From: Bacteroidales bacterium
GTDB lineage: Bacteria; Bacteroidota; Bacteroidia; Bacteroidales; Tenuifilaceae
Direction: 5' to 3'
DNA: 64,000 nucleotides
Assembly (NCBI GenBank): GCA_013141385.1
Contig: JABFRB010000019.1
Coordinates: 304,545 to 368,544 of the forward strand
A program made the position numbers and the translations under genes. How positions within the stretch are numbered: the first letter of the stretch is position 1; each line of letters opens with the position of its first letter. Below the pieces are notes generated by a model. The model had not been told where the DNA came from and ran no database searches. It saw only the letters and a list, made by a program, of their open reading frames with translations. Shown here piece after piece: positions 17,614-26,037 of this stretch.

Positions 17614-18525
17614 ATGAATACAGCAACCCAAATCAAACAACGATTCGACTCATTAAAAACCATCTTTTTTCTATTCGGGTTTATTTTAACATTATCTTTC
17701 CAAATATCAGCCCAAACACGACCAGTACAAGATGTACGAAGAGTAATTGTAACTACAAGCTATGTTGTAGAAAATGGGCAACAGCAAGATTTAAATTATG
17801 CGGTTGAACAGGAAATTTACGATTCCTTAAATCGAATGCATACCGAAATAGAGTTTGATTTAAAAGATCATTATCCACATAACTACAAGTGGCACGCCTA
17901 TAATAAAATGGAAAGAGTTAGAACACTAGTATTTAGAAACGAAAAAATGGTTCAAGTGCTAGAATTTAGCTATAGGAATAATTTGGTAAACCAAGAGGTT
18001 GTTAAAACCGTACAACCAAACGACACATCAATTCTTTATATTCTAAATTTCACATATAAATCAGGCAATCCTGTTAAGATAATAGCTCAAAATTCACAAG
18101 GGAAAAAAGTTTACACCGTTGATTCAAAATTTGACGATAAGGGCCTTGAACTTGCTCGCAAAGTCAAAATTAAGGGGAGCATTTATCCCTCCGATTCCGT
18201 TTTAAGTATAACTGTAAAACCCACATATGACTCTAAAGGATTGCTTATTGGTAAAAAGGTTCGAACCTCGTATGTTTATAAACAAAACCAGAACGTTGAA
18301 TTTCGTTACACCTACGATGCTAAGAAAAATTTAACAGGCATTACCAAACTCGATGAAAAGGGAAAACAGCTAAGCCGAGAGGAGAGGGTATACCACAGTA
18401 AAATTGAAGGAAGAGTCATGCAAGTTAAGTATTTTGATGCTAATGATGTTCTTATTAAATCAATTACAAAACGGTATGAAGTTTATCCAGCCCACGATTT
18501 AATAACAAGAATAATAGAGGATTAG
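17614..18525 (+). CDS. Exported protein with repeated strand units, function unknown
   Basis: The start at 17614 gives 303 residues with a clean signal peptide (MNTATQIKQRF, a hydrophobic core, cleavage after QISAQ). The frame also allows 17557, which would put 19 extra residues before it. The mature part has repeated units of the kind KSGNPVKII and YDAKKNLTGITKLDEKGKQL, like YD/MORN-type text repeats in exported Bacteroidota proteins. I do not recognise the family, and no catalytic motif is visible. It follows the sigma-54 regulator by about 100 bases. Confidence 0.65.
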   Translation: MNTATQIKQRFDSLKTIFFLFGFILTLSFQISAQTRPVQDVRRVIVTTSYVVENGQQQDLNYAVEQEIYDSLNRMHTEIEFDLKDHYPHNYKWHAYNKMERVRTLVFRNEKMVQVLEFSYRNNLVNQEVVKTVQPNDTSILYILNFTYKSGNPVKIIAQNSQGKKVYTVDSKFDDKGLELARKVKIKGSIYPSDSVLSITVKPTYDSKGLLIGKKVRTSYVYKQNQNVEFRYTYDAKKNLTGITKLDEKGKQLSREERVYHSKIEGRVMQVKYFDANDVLIKSITKRYEVYPAHDLITRIIED

Positions 18526-19217
18526 ACAACTAAATCTATGCTTTTTTTAAATGAAACTTCTCCTGTTCGCTTTGGCAAGCATTCATTATTCAAGCGAAAA
18601 CCAAGTTTAAGAGTTTAGAAATTTAGCAGATCAACAACTTTCATATTAATCGTTTCTATATGAAAGGATTCTGAAAAATGAATAAAACCCTCAATTGCTG
18701 AGGAATTAACTTTATGGCAACGCTTATAGCAATTTAGATATTATTGATAGGCCAAACAACATACTCCCCCATTTTCGTACATGTAAATTCAGCAAATATT
18801 TTCTTTTGTCTGATTCTCTTCTAATTATATCTAATGGCAGGATTGTTGGTTGGATTTTATCTCACGTTCTTTAAATGCCGAAAATGGAGTTTTTTAACAT
18901 TTTTTTGGAAAACTGAAAAAAAATTAGTTCCGTTTATCAGGTTTAACCGTACGTTCATCAAGTAAATGAGTAAAATTACGTATTAATATGTAAACTTTAA
19001 CAGCTAAGTCAACGTATTACCTGTTAATAACGTGTTAAAAATTAATAATCGACATGCCTTCCAAAAGTAACAATTGGAAAATGAACGACCGAAAGATTCC
19101 TATACGAGATGGCCCTCCACCTTAACGAGGCTATAAGTATAGCAACGTGATTTATTGCAAACAAGCAAATCAGTAAAAAAACTAAATAAACAAAAACTTA
19201 ACTTAATTTACAAAACA
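18526..19217. other. Long non-coding region before the T9SS-linked cluster
   Basis: About 690 bases contain no credible gene. Visible structure includes a 9-bp hairpin (CTTTCATAT with ATATGAAAG at 18638-18666) without a T-run, and an imperfect 18-bp palindrome at 18976-18993 (TTACGTATTAATATGTAA). A further structured segment at 19100-19142 is listed separately. No clear TAnnTTTG box was found. Confidence 0.5.
19100..19142 (+). promoter_or_regulatory. Candidate structured leader of the surface-protein cluster
   Basis: An outer stem pairs CTATAC (19100-19105) with GTATAG (19137-19142), and an inner stem pairs GCCCTC (one bulged C) with GAGGC (19127-19131). It is locally GC-richer than its AT-rich surroundings and ends about 75 bases before the ATG at 19218. 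No known riboswitch class was recognised, so a regulatory role is a guess. Confidence 0.3.
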
Positions 19218-20540
19218 ATGAAAAAATCAACTTTTTTAAGAATTGCGATGGCCTTCTCTTTGATACTTCTGGTATCAGGTGCTTTCGCACAGGTTAATAT
19301 TACTGTCAAAAAATCTGATGGTACTGCGGCAAATGGATCTCAAATCTATACAAAGCATAGTTCTACTGGCGCAGAAACAGTTATTGCTACTGATGGTGGT
19401 GCTGGTGACCTTGATGCTATTGTAAACGGTGTTATTAGAATTTCACCCGTTGCTGGCACAAATTACCTTTTGCGCGATGCAGCAGTTGGTACCCAGTGGA
19501 ATGCTTACACAGGAGTTGCTGCTGCAACAATTACTTTGAGTGCAAGCTTTAACCCTACAATTCAGGAGTATACAGCGAACCGAAATGTAAACAAGGTTAC
19601 TACAGGTAAAGCGATACCATTCTGGGCTTACCCAAGTCCAGTTCAAAACCCTGCATGGATAGCTCCTGCTGCTCTGAAAGCAACACCAGCATCTATAGCC
19701 ACAAATATTCTCTCATCATTTGCTTGGTCAACAGTTCCTGTAGCAAATGCTGCCAACTCTCATGCCCCTGCAACTGACAACTATTCTGAGTGGACTTTTA
19801 CACCAAACCTCACAGCTGCAATTACTACAACATCCACATATGAGGTTGATGTGGTAGAAACCCCAACTGCTGCTTATGGTGGTTGTGTAGGTTCAACGAT
19901 TAGACATTCAGTATCAGTTATTAATGCACCTTATGTTAGAATAACAACTGCAATTGGACCAGCAACCTATCAGGTTGGTGGAACTCCTGTTAGTCATATC
20001 GTTGCTGGTTGTTCTGGTTCAATAGCTGCAACTAATATTGCATTGGCTGCGGAAAATACAAACGAGGAGTTTCCTTACTATGTTAAGATTGACTATAAGG
20101 TTTACAACGCTACAATGGGTGCATTAAACAATCTTACTTTAGGTGCAGATGTTACAGCAGCCACTATGCTTACTTATCCCGCTCTTGAAGTACAAGGTTT
20201 TTTTGCTGCATCACATGTTAATAATACAACTAATCCATACAGGATTACAGCAACACCACAAAATCTTTATGGTGCAGTTCAAACATTCGGAATAATGAAT
20301 AATTTGATCACTGTTTATCAATTCGATGTTCAGTCATGGAATGCTAAAATATCACGTAAATGCGATTATACTGCAATAAGAAATGCCGCAGGTGATGAGA
20401 CACAAATAACAGATGCTAACTATACATGGTATAACTCTAAGTGGACACCAGCAACGGATGTAACTAGAGCATATATTATTGTATTCCCACAACCAGTTAC
20501 AGGTCCTATCTATCATATACCTAATAGTTGGGCACTATAA
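19218..20540 (+). CDS. Secreted surface protein of a T9SS-linked cluster
   Basis: The frame opens at 19155, but the signal peptide begins at the ATG at 19218 (MKKSTFLRIAMAFSLILL, cleavage after SGAFA), giving 440 residues. The mature protein is rich in Ala, Thr and Asn with beta-strand character and few charges, as expected of an Ig-like or adhesin-like surface protein. A Cys pair lies in GGCVGST and VAGCSGS. No T9SS sorting domain is obvious at its C-terminus; that signal is on the next gene. It is probably the first gene of a three-gene transcript with the next two. Confidence 0.65.
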   Translation: MKKSTFLRIAMAFSLILLVSGAFAQVNITVKKSDGTAANGSQIYTKHSSTGAETVIATDGGAGDLDAIVNGVIRISPVAGTNYLLRDAAVGTQWNAYTGVAAATITLSASFNPTIQEYTANRNVNKVTTGKAIPFWAYPSPVQNPAWIAPAALKATPASIATNILSSFAWSTVPVANAANSHAPATDNYSEWTFTPNLTAAITTTSTYEVDVVETPTAAYGGCVGSTIRHSVSVINAPYVRITTAIGPATYQVGGTPVSHIVAGCSGSIAATNIALAAENTNEEFPYYVKIDYKVYNATMGALNNLTLGADVTAATMLTYPALEVQGFFAASHVNNTTNPYRITATPQNLYGAVQTFGIMNNLITVYQFDVQSWNAKISRKCDYTAIRNAAGDETQITDANYTWYNSKWTPATDVTRAYIIVFPQPVTGPIYHIPNSWAL

Positions 20541-20593
20541 TAGTTGTTTAAAAGTAATCTACATTATGTGCTTACCAAAAACGTAACTAGGCA

Positions 20594-21688
20594 TTGAAAC
20601 TGAAGCTTAACATAGCGTTAGCACTTACTCTAACTATAGCTGCTGTAATGCAGAGCCATGGGCAAGATTTGCCCATGGCCTGCGTTGGTAGCGTTGAGCG
20701 TTACTGGGTGAAAGGTCTTAATGGCCATAGTAACTTTACATGGAAAATTACAGATCCCGATGGTAACGTTGTTCCTTCTTCTTTTTATACCCCAATTGAC
20801 AGGGGAGATACTATTCAAATTAATTGGAATGAAACTTTAAAAGGAGGCATTTACACTTTTGAAGTTGTTGAACACCCTGATTATATTGGTTGTGGGGATG
20901 GTGATCCTTATCGCCAAAACATTGTGTTAAATTCTCCAACTATTAATATTCCTTTTGAGGGCGTTCCTACTAGCGTTGCTGTTTGTTATGGAAACCAAGT
21001 AGCATTGGATCCTGGTTTATTTACAAGTTATTTATGGCAGGACAATTCAACAAATAGAATTTATTTCACAGGAGTGGCAGGAACCTATCAGGTTCGGCTT
21101 ATCGATGAAAAGTATAGTTGTTCGTACAACGAAATTGAAGCAAAAATTAATCCATTACCACTGATTAAACTAGGTAATGATACTGTTTTATTTGGAAACC
21201 AAACATTAACACTTGATGTTAGTGATCCCCAGTTCCAACTTTATGATTGGAGTACCGGAGATATAGTTCCATCAATTACTGTAGATGCTCAACCAGGAAA
21301 TCAAACTTTTTGGGTTAAGATCACGGATGTTAATGGTTGTAAAAACTCTGATACAATTCTTATAAGTGGAATTAATTATGAGGAATTAAGAATTCCCCAT
21401 GCTTTTACACCCAATGGCGATGGAATAAATGATAAATGGTATTTTCCTGCTCCACCTTTAGGCACACAGATTGAGCAGGATCTATACCCTTACTTTGATA
21501 ATATTCAGGTTCGTATCTTTAACAGATGGGGCAGATTGGTGTGGGAGTCCGATAGTGATTTTATTGCCTGGGATGGCAAAGATTTAAAAGGCGAACCCCT
21601 TCCAATGGATTCATACCATTATATGATAAGATTGATAGTTAAAGGTAAGACCTATTCATATAAAGGGTCTATTACTATAGTTAGATAA
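20594..21688 (+). CDS. Surface protein with gliding-motility-type C-terminal (T9SS type B) sorting domain
   Basis: The protein has 364 residues. The start is TTG at 20594: the frame is stopped at 20588, and the next ATG would lose the signal peptide (MKLKLNIALALTLTIAAVMQSHGQ split at SHGQ). The middle is Ig-like (GSVERYWVKG, VCYGNQVALDPGLFTSYLWQDN). The last 95 residues are the CHU_C/gliding motility-associated domain with FTPNGDGINDKW, VRIFNRWGRLVWES, WDGKD and the end YKGSITIVR. This directs export by the type IX system and surface attachment. Such genes usually sit beside a PorP/SprF gene, as here. Confidence 0.9.
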   Translation: MKLKLNIALALTLTIAAVMQSHGQDLPMACVGSVERYWVKGLNGHSNFTWKITDPDGNVVPSSFYTPIDRGDTIQINWNETLKGGIYTFEVVEHPDYIGCGDGDPYRQNIVLNSPTINIPFEGVPTSVAVCYGNQVALDPGLFTSYLWQDNSTNRIYFTGVAGTYQVRLIDEKYSCSYNEIEAKINPLPLIKLGNDTVLFGNQTLTLDVSDPQFQLYDWSTGDIVPSITVDAQPGNQTFWVKITDVNGCKNSDTILISGINYEELRIPHAFTPNGDGINDKWYFPAPPLGTQIEQDLYPYFDNIQVRIFNRWGRLVWESDSDFIAWDGKDLKGEPLPMDSYHYMIRLIVKGKTYSYKGSITIVR

Positions 21689-21723
21689 AATTTTAAAATG
21701 CCTTCTGAAGAAAACCAGAAGAA

Positions 21724-22719
21724 ATGCTAAAGAGAGTATTCATATTAACTGTTTTGTTTGTAAGTGGAATCACCGCTGGGTATGCTCAGCAGCAACCACT
21801 CTACAGCCAATATATGCTCAACACTTTTTTGGTAAATCCAGCTGTTGCTGGTGCCGAAGGGCTAACCGCTTTTCACCTAACCGCCCGAGAACAATGGGTT
21901 GGTTACAATGAAGGTCCAAGCACGTATGCTTTGAGTGCACAAACAAGAATATTAAAAACATCCTTTAGGAATCGTTCCCGATTGATTAAATCCAGAGCAC
22001 GAAAACGCCGACCCAGTGGACGCATTGGAATGGGAGCTTTTGTTTATAATGATGTAAATGCTCGGATCCGGCGAACAGGTTTTCAGGGAACATACGCTTA
22101 TCATATTTATATGAGAGATGTTCAATTAAGTTTTGGTGGTTCTTTAGCAGCATACCAATTTCGTGTTACTGTTACACCAAATGACACTTATGACCCACTT
22201 GTTGTAGATCCTCTTATTTTAGCCGGTAAGATAAATCAAAAGGTATCTACCGATGTAAACTTCGGAATGCTTGTTAGTACCGAAAAGTATTATGCGGGTT
22301 TTTCTGCCACAAATATTTTCCAGACCGCATTTCAATTTGGGAATGGAAGTTCTAATGAAGCATACAAAATACTTCGTCAGTATTATTTAATCGGGGGTTA
22401 TCGATTTGAACCATACAAAAGCGATTTTGCATTTGAACCTTCAATTTTATTGACGTTCACAGAAAGAAAATCTACATCAACAGACTTGAATGTAAAAGCA
22501 TACTATAAACAAGATTATTGGGCAGGCATCTCTTTTCGTACCGTTGGAGCTATGATTATGATGTTTGGCACTAGGTATCAACAGTTCACATTTGGATACG
22601 CATTTGATTATAATTTCAACGATTTGTCTAATATCAGTAAGGCCGGATCGCATGAGTTAATGATTGGTTATAAGTTAGGTGATACCGCTAGAAGATATAG
22701 ATGGCTAAACAGATTTTAG
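21724..22719 (+). CDS. PorP/SprF family type IX secretion-associated outer membrane protein
   Basis: The 331 residues include a signal peptide (cleavage after AGYAQ) and the family signature just behind it: QQPLYSQYMLNTFLVNPAVAG. The remainder is a predicted 14-strand-type barrel with aromatic-rich strands and a short basic insert near residue 80-100 (SRARKRRPSGR). PorP/SprF proteins pair with type B sorting-domain proteins and anchor or translocate them at the outer membrane. The gene starts 35 bases after the type B protein gene and ends in a strong terminator, so the two are surely co-transcribed. Confidence 0.92.
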   Translation: MLKRVFILTVLFVSGITAGYAQQQPLYSQYMLNTFLVNPAVAGAEGLTAFHLTAREQWVGYNEGPSTYALSAQTRILKTSFRNRSRLIKSRARKRRPSGRIGMGAFVYNDVNARIRRTGFQGTYAYHIYMRDVQLSFGGSLAAYQFRVTVTPNDTYDPLVVDPLILAGKINQKVSTDVNFGMLVSTEKYYAGFSATNIFQTAFQFGNGSSNEAYKILRQYYLIGGYRFEPYKSDFAFEPSILLTFTERKSTSTDLNVKAYYKQDYWAGISFRTVGAMIMMFGTRYQQFTFGYAFDYNFNDLSNISKAGSHELMIGYKLGDTARRYRWLNRF

Positions 22720-22757
22720 CCTTTAAAATTATTTGTTTTTTATGATTATCAATTACT

Positions 22758-22782
22758 CACCGTCAACTTAGACGGTGTTTTT
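22758..22782 (+). terminator. Terminator of the T9SS-linked cluster
   Basis: A perfect 7-bp stem, CACCGTC with GACGGTG, has a six-base loop followed by TTTTT. It lies 39 bases after the porP-like stop codon. Confidence 0.88.
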
Positions 22783-22952
22783 ATATTGAGTAATAGACTC
22801 TACAGAATTTCAACACAATATATTATCTTTACGGAATTAATGCAATGACTGCTAGGAGGGGTTTTAAGAGATACCCACAAAGGATAGTATCCTTGAGATA
22901 ACAAACACTCCTAAAATAATTGACATATTCTCAAATCTTAAAAGAATAATAT

Positions 22953-23750
22953 ATGATACTTGCTTCGATTCATTGGAATATAGATCCTGAAATATTTCGT
23001 ATAGGAAGATTTGCAATTCGTTATTATGGCGTTTTATGGGCTCTCTCATTTTATTTTGGATATCTTATTTTTAACCGATTTGTAAAAAAGGAGGGTTTAC
23101 CAGAAGGATTTCTCGATTCCTTAACTATTTATATGGTTGTTGGAACAATTCTTGGAGCAAGAATCGGACATTGCCTTTTTTATGAGCCAGAATACTACTT
23201 GAGCCATCCAATTGACATATTAAAAATATGGCAAGGCGGACTTGCAAGCCACGGTGCTGCTTTGGGTATTATAATTTCCCTTATTTTTTTCAGTATAAAA
23301 CATAAGGTATCAACCATATATGTCCTTGATAGAATTGTTATTACAGTTGCTCTTGCTGGTTTTTTAATTCGTTTAGGAAATCTAATGAATTCAGAAATCT
23401 ATGGAGTTGAAACAAATCTTCCTTGGGGCTTTATTTTTGTGAGAAACGGCGAGCAATTCCCCAAGCATCCCACTCAACTTTATGAGGCCTTCGCTTATCT
23501 GTTCATTTTTTTATTGCTTTATAGCATTTACTACAAATCGAACAATAAACCACAGAAAGGATTGTTGTTTGGATTATTTCTTTCGTTAGTATTCTCAGCA
23601 CGCTTTGTTATTGAATTTATAAAAGAACCCCAGGTAGATTTTGAAAAGACCATGAGTTTAAATATGGGACAGCTGCTTAGTATACCGCTAGTTATTGCTG
23701 GGATTGGTTTTATAATTTACTCATACACCCAAAAGAACAAGGAGGTTTAA
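22953..23750 (+). CDS. lgt: Prolipoprotein diacylglyceryl transferase
   Basis: Inner-membrane enzyme that moves diacylglyceryl from phosphatidylglycerol to the lipobox Cys of prolipoproteins, the first step of lipoprotein maturation. The 265 residues have about seven transmembrane segments. Family motifs seen are GARIGHCLFYEPEYY, GGLASHGAALG (conserved His), the signature RLGNLMNSEIYG and HPTQLYEA. Substrates in this window include the lipoproteins at 226-1461 and 33938-34720. It overlaps the convergent SDR gene by four bases. A TATCTTTA sequence near 22824 is a weak promoter candidate. Confidence 0.95.
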   Translation: MILASIHWNIDPEIFRIGRFAIRYYGVLWALSFYFGYLIFNRFVKKEGLPEGFLDSLTIYMVVGTILGARIGHCLFYEPEYYLSHPIDILKIWQGGLASHGAALGIIISLIFFSIKHKVSTIYVLDRIVITVALAGFLIRLGNLMNSEIYGVETNLPWGFIFVRNGEQFPKHPTQLYEAFAYLFIFLLLYSIYYKSNNKPQKGLLFGLFLSLVFSARFVIEFIKEPQVDFEKTMSLNMGQLLSIPLVIAGIGFIIYSYTQKNKEV

Positions 23751-24760
23751 AGAGTACCTTTTCGAAAGATTTCTCCAATAAATTGGACTGATTCTGAAAC
23801 TGGTAAAAGTTGAAGATCGACACTTTTTTTTATTTTTTCAGAAGAGTAGTAGGATTTGCTAAAGGCTGAATTTAAGTTTTCTCTTGAGATTGTAGGTTCT
23901 TTTCCGCTAAGCGTTCCAAATAGTTTGATTATTGGGAAACAAAAAGAAACCATTTTTGGCGTAATTTGGTATCGAGGAGGATTTTTCTCAAGACTTTTTG
24001 CAATTAACAAGAAAATATCTTTGTAACTCAAATTCTCAGAGTTTAAAATAAACCTTTCGTTCTTGATATTTGGATTTTCGTTTAAAAGAATCATGGCTTT
24101 AACAACATCTCGAACATCAATATAGCCACAGATACCATTGGTATAAAAAAGCAAACCCTTAGAAATTTTACAAAAAAACTGCCCACTTCCTGTACTCCAC
24201 CGTCCGGGGCCAAGAATAATAGACGGGTTAACAATAATTATACGTAAACCCATTTCAGCACCACGCCAGACCTCCATTTCGCCAAAAAACTTACTCTTTG
24301 CATATGCACTTTTTCCCTTATTCTTTGTCCAAATGCATGATTCATCAATAAAACCTTGTTCGTTTGCTTCTCCTAGCGAAGCAATAGAACTCATATGGCA
24401 CAAATTCTTGACATGGTTGTGAACGCAAGCATCTACAATATTTGCAGTTCCCCTAATATTTGTTTCGCTTATAGCTTCGGCATCTTTGGGGTTGAATGAA
24501 ACTAAAGCACCGGCGTGATATACCGTTTCAATGCCAATGGTTGCGTTAAGCAATGATGAATAATCTAGTAGATCGGCATCGACCCATTCAATTCGGTCTA
24601 AAAGCTCTTTGGGATTTAAGGCGTAAAGAGAAAAGACTTTTGTGACAAATTCAATTGAAGAATTATTCCGCTTGATAGCCCTTACGGAATGTCCTTTTCG
24701 GGTTAATTCAAAGAGAAGATGCGAACCCGTTAGCCCGGTTCCTCCGGTTACAAGAATCAT
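23747..24760 (-). CDS. NAD-dependent epimerase/dehydratase (extended SDR family)
   Basis: The 337 residues begin with a Rossmann dinucleotide motif, GGTGLTGSHL (GxxGxxG, residues 6-15). The catalytic YxxxK is in SAYAKSKFFGE near 152-156, with the upstream Ser in MSSIASLG. The overall look is of the NAD(P)-dependent epimerase/dehydratase or 3-beta-hydroxysteroid-dehydrogenase-like group. The substrate could be a nucleotide sugar, a dihydroflavonol-like ketone or an aldehyde; nothing decides. It starts 10 bases after the FMN-split-barrel gene, so the two form an operon. Confidence 0.85.
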   Translation of the reverse strand: MILVTGGTGLTGSHLLFELTRKGHSVRAIKRNNSSIEFVTKVFSLYALNPKELLDRIEWVDADLLDYSSLLNATIGIETVYHAGALVSFNPKDAEAISETNIRGTANIVDACVHNHVKNLCHMSSIASLGEANEQGFIDESCIWTKNKGKSAYAKSKFFGEMEVWRGAEMGLRIIIVNPSIILGPGRWSTGSGQFFCKISKGLLFYTNGICGYIDVRDVVKAMILLNENPNIKNERFILNSENLSYKDIFLLIAKSLEKNPPRYQITPKMVSFCFPIIKLFGTLSGKEPTISRENLNSAFSKSYYSSEKIKKSVDLQLLPVSESVQFIGEIFRKGTL

Positions 24761-24770
24761 TTTTTGGATT

Positions 24771-25229
24771 TTAGTCTTTTAGGTTGATTTTCTGAAACAC
24801 AAGATCTTTTTTCCAGATCAACTTTTTCCCGAATCCAAGCAGATTATCGGTCATTTTAATTAATGTTAAATCAACAACCCAAAGATGAGTCTCCATTAGC
24901 ATTGCAACGGGAAATCTTTTCAGGTATGCTTTTTTAACCATATCAAGGAATTCACCTTTGGGTTCACTGATAATTCCTTGAAATTGAATCCCTTTAATTT
25001 TACCAATAATCTTAGTTTCAAGAACAATACTGCCAGCTACATAAATATTGTGACTTGCTTGCTGAATGTGTTTAGTCTCAAAATCAGAAGTAAAGACAAG
25101 GCTATTCTCTTCAGGAAGGTAAACATAGAAACAATTTGCACACCACGGTTCCTCTTCGAAACTGGTTGCTAAGGTTAGAACATGATGTTCCTCAATAAAA
25201 TCAACAATTCTTTTTTCAGGTGTATTCAT
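24771..25229 (-). CDS. Pyridoxamine 5'-phosphate oxidase-like FMN-binding split-barrel protein (UPF0306/YhbP-like)
   Basis: I place the start at 25229 (MNTPEKRIVDFIEEHHV, 152 residues). The longer frame to 25307 crosses a good promoter at 25249-25280 and adds an odd Cys-rich leader. The fold is suggested by VLTLATSFEEEPWCANCFYVY, the strand LVFTSDFETKHIQQ and GIQFQGIIS. Family members bind FMN or F420 or have lost the cofactor; the biological role of YhbP-type proteins is not settled. It is the first gene of a two-gene operon with the SDR enzyme. Confidence 0.75.
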   Translation of the reverse strand: MNTPEKRIVDFIEEHHVLTLATSFEEEPWCANCFYVYLPEENSLVFTSDFETKHIQQASHNIYVAGSIVLETKIIGKIKGIQFQGIISEPKGEFLDMVKKAYLKRFPVAMLMETHLWVVDLTLIKMTDNLLGFGKKLIWKKDLVFQKINLKD

Positions 25230-25248
25230 TGTATCTTTTAAAGCCTTA

Positions 25249-25280
25249 CAAAGGTAACAAATGGCATGAAAAAAAATCAA
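25249..25280 (-). promoter_or_regulatory. Promoter of the split-barrel protein/SDR operon
   Basis: On the - strand a TTG (25278-25280) stands 21 bases before TACCTTTG (25249-25256). Both spacing and sequence fit the Bacteroidota consensus. Its position inside the longer open frame is the main reason for choosing the start at 25229. Confidence 0.65.
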
Positions 25281-25390
25281 TGAAATTAAAAAACTCGTAT
25301 TTGGCAATAAAAATGCTAATCGTTTGTAATGATTTTTTACTTTTACGTTTCAATGGATTACATTGCAACGGATAATTATTACATATAAAG

Positions 25391-25786
25391 ATGCCTGAAT
25401 TTTTTAAAAATCATTGGAAATCTATTACGTGGGCAGTGTTTATTTTTATCCTATGTGGCATTCCCGGAAATCAAATTAGCAAAGTAAAGATTATTGATAT
25501 CCCACATTTTGATAAAATTGTACACTTTTCTTTTTATTTTACTTTTACTTTGCTTCTGATATCTGAAAACAATTCACAAAAATTGCAACAAAAAGCCACA
25601 ATAAAAGCCATTCTGATCGCAGGGGTAATTTCAATAAGTTATGGTATTTTAATCGAAATTCTTCAAAAATTAGTTTTTATAAATCGAGGAGCAGAAATCT
25701 GGGATGTAGTAGCCAATGCATTTGGTTTTATACTAGCAACACTTTCATATCGATTGGTTAATCGGATAACCAGAGGGTACATCTAA
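25391..25786 (+). CDS. VanZ-like membrane protein
   Basis: The 131-residue protein has four hydrophobic segments (about 12-28, 42-60, 72-95, 106-122). It shows the VanZ-family pattern: HFDKIVHFSFYFTFTLLL between helices 1 and 2, and ILIEILQKLVFINRGAEIWDVVANAFG before helix 4. VanZ itself affects teicoplanin resistance in enterococci, but the molecular role of the family is unknown. It is monocistronic. Confidence 0.8.
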   Translation: MPEFFKNHWKSITWAVFIFILCGIPGNQISKVKIIDIPHFDKIVHFSFYFTFTLLLISENNSQKLQQKATIKAILIAGVISISYGILIEILQKLVFINRGAEIWDVVANAFGFILATLSYRLVNRITRGYI

Positions 25787-25903
25787 TATGCGAATAGTTG
25801 TTTGTATATAGTACACACGGAGAAAAAAATAGAAAAAACACCGCAATTATTAAAAATTATTAAAACCAATCAAGAATAATGAGCAAACGTATATTTATTT
25901 CAT

Positions 25904-25911
25904 TACATTTG
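25904..25911 (+). promoter_or_regulatory. Candidate -7 box for the metK leader
   Basis: TACATTTG matches TAnnTTTG. It predicts a transcript start near 25917-25920, directly before the riboswitch-like element. Confidence 0.5.
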
Positions 25912-25924
25912 TAACCTTAATAAT

Positions 25925-25985
25925 GTATGTGGAAAGATTTGGCTGATTGCAACCACAGTAAAAAAATGCTAAAAAAGGGCAGAAT
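25925..25985 (+). promoter_or_regulatory. SAM-II-like riboswitch upstream of metK
   Basis: P1 pairs TGTGG (25928-25932) with CCACA (25953-25957). The enclosed loop begins GATTTGGC and ends GATTGCAA, matching the conserved GATTT and TTGCA blocks of SAM-II. The A-rich linker and GCTAAAAAAGGG (25968-25979) match the conserved GCTAAAAA block at the 3' side. A CTG in the loop and CAG at 25980-25982 could form a short pseudoknot, although this pairing is weaker than in known examples. SAM-II controls methionine/SAM genes, and the next gene makes SAM. The blocks were compared from memory, not by covariance search. Confidence 0.72.
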
Positions 25986-26037
25986 GCCTGGCAATCCCGA
26001 AACCTTTCCTATTTAGTAAACCTATAAAACATAAAAA

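Noticed and set aside
25230..25307. 26-residue N-terminal extension of the FMN-split-barrel protein
   Set aside because: A well-spaced promoter lies within it, and the extension has no family character.
25925..26037. SAM-I (S-box) riboswitch before metK
   Set aside because: The long four-way junction and the conserved S-box blocks are missing. The blocks that are present fit SAM-II instead.
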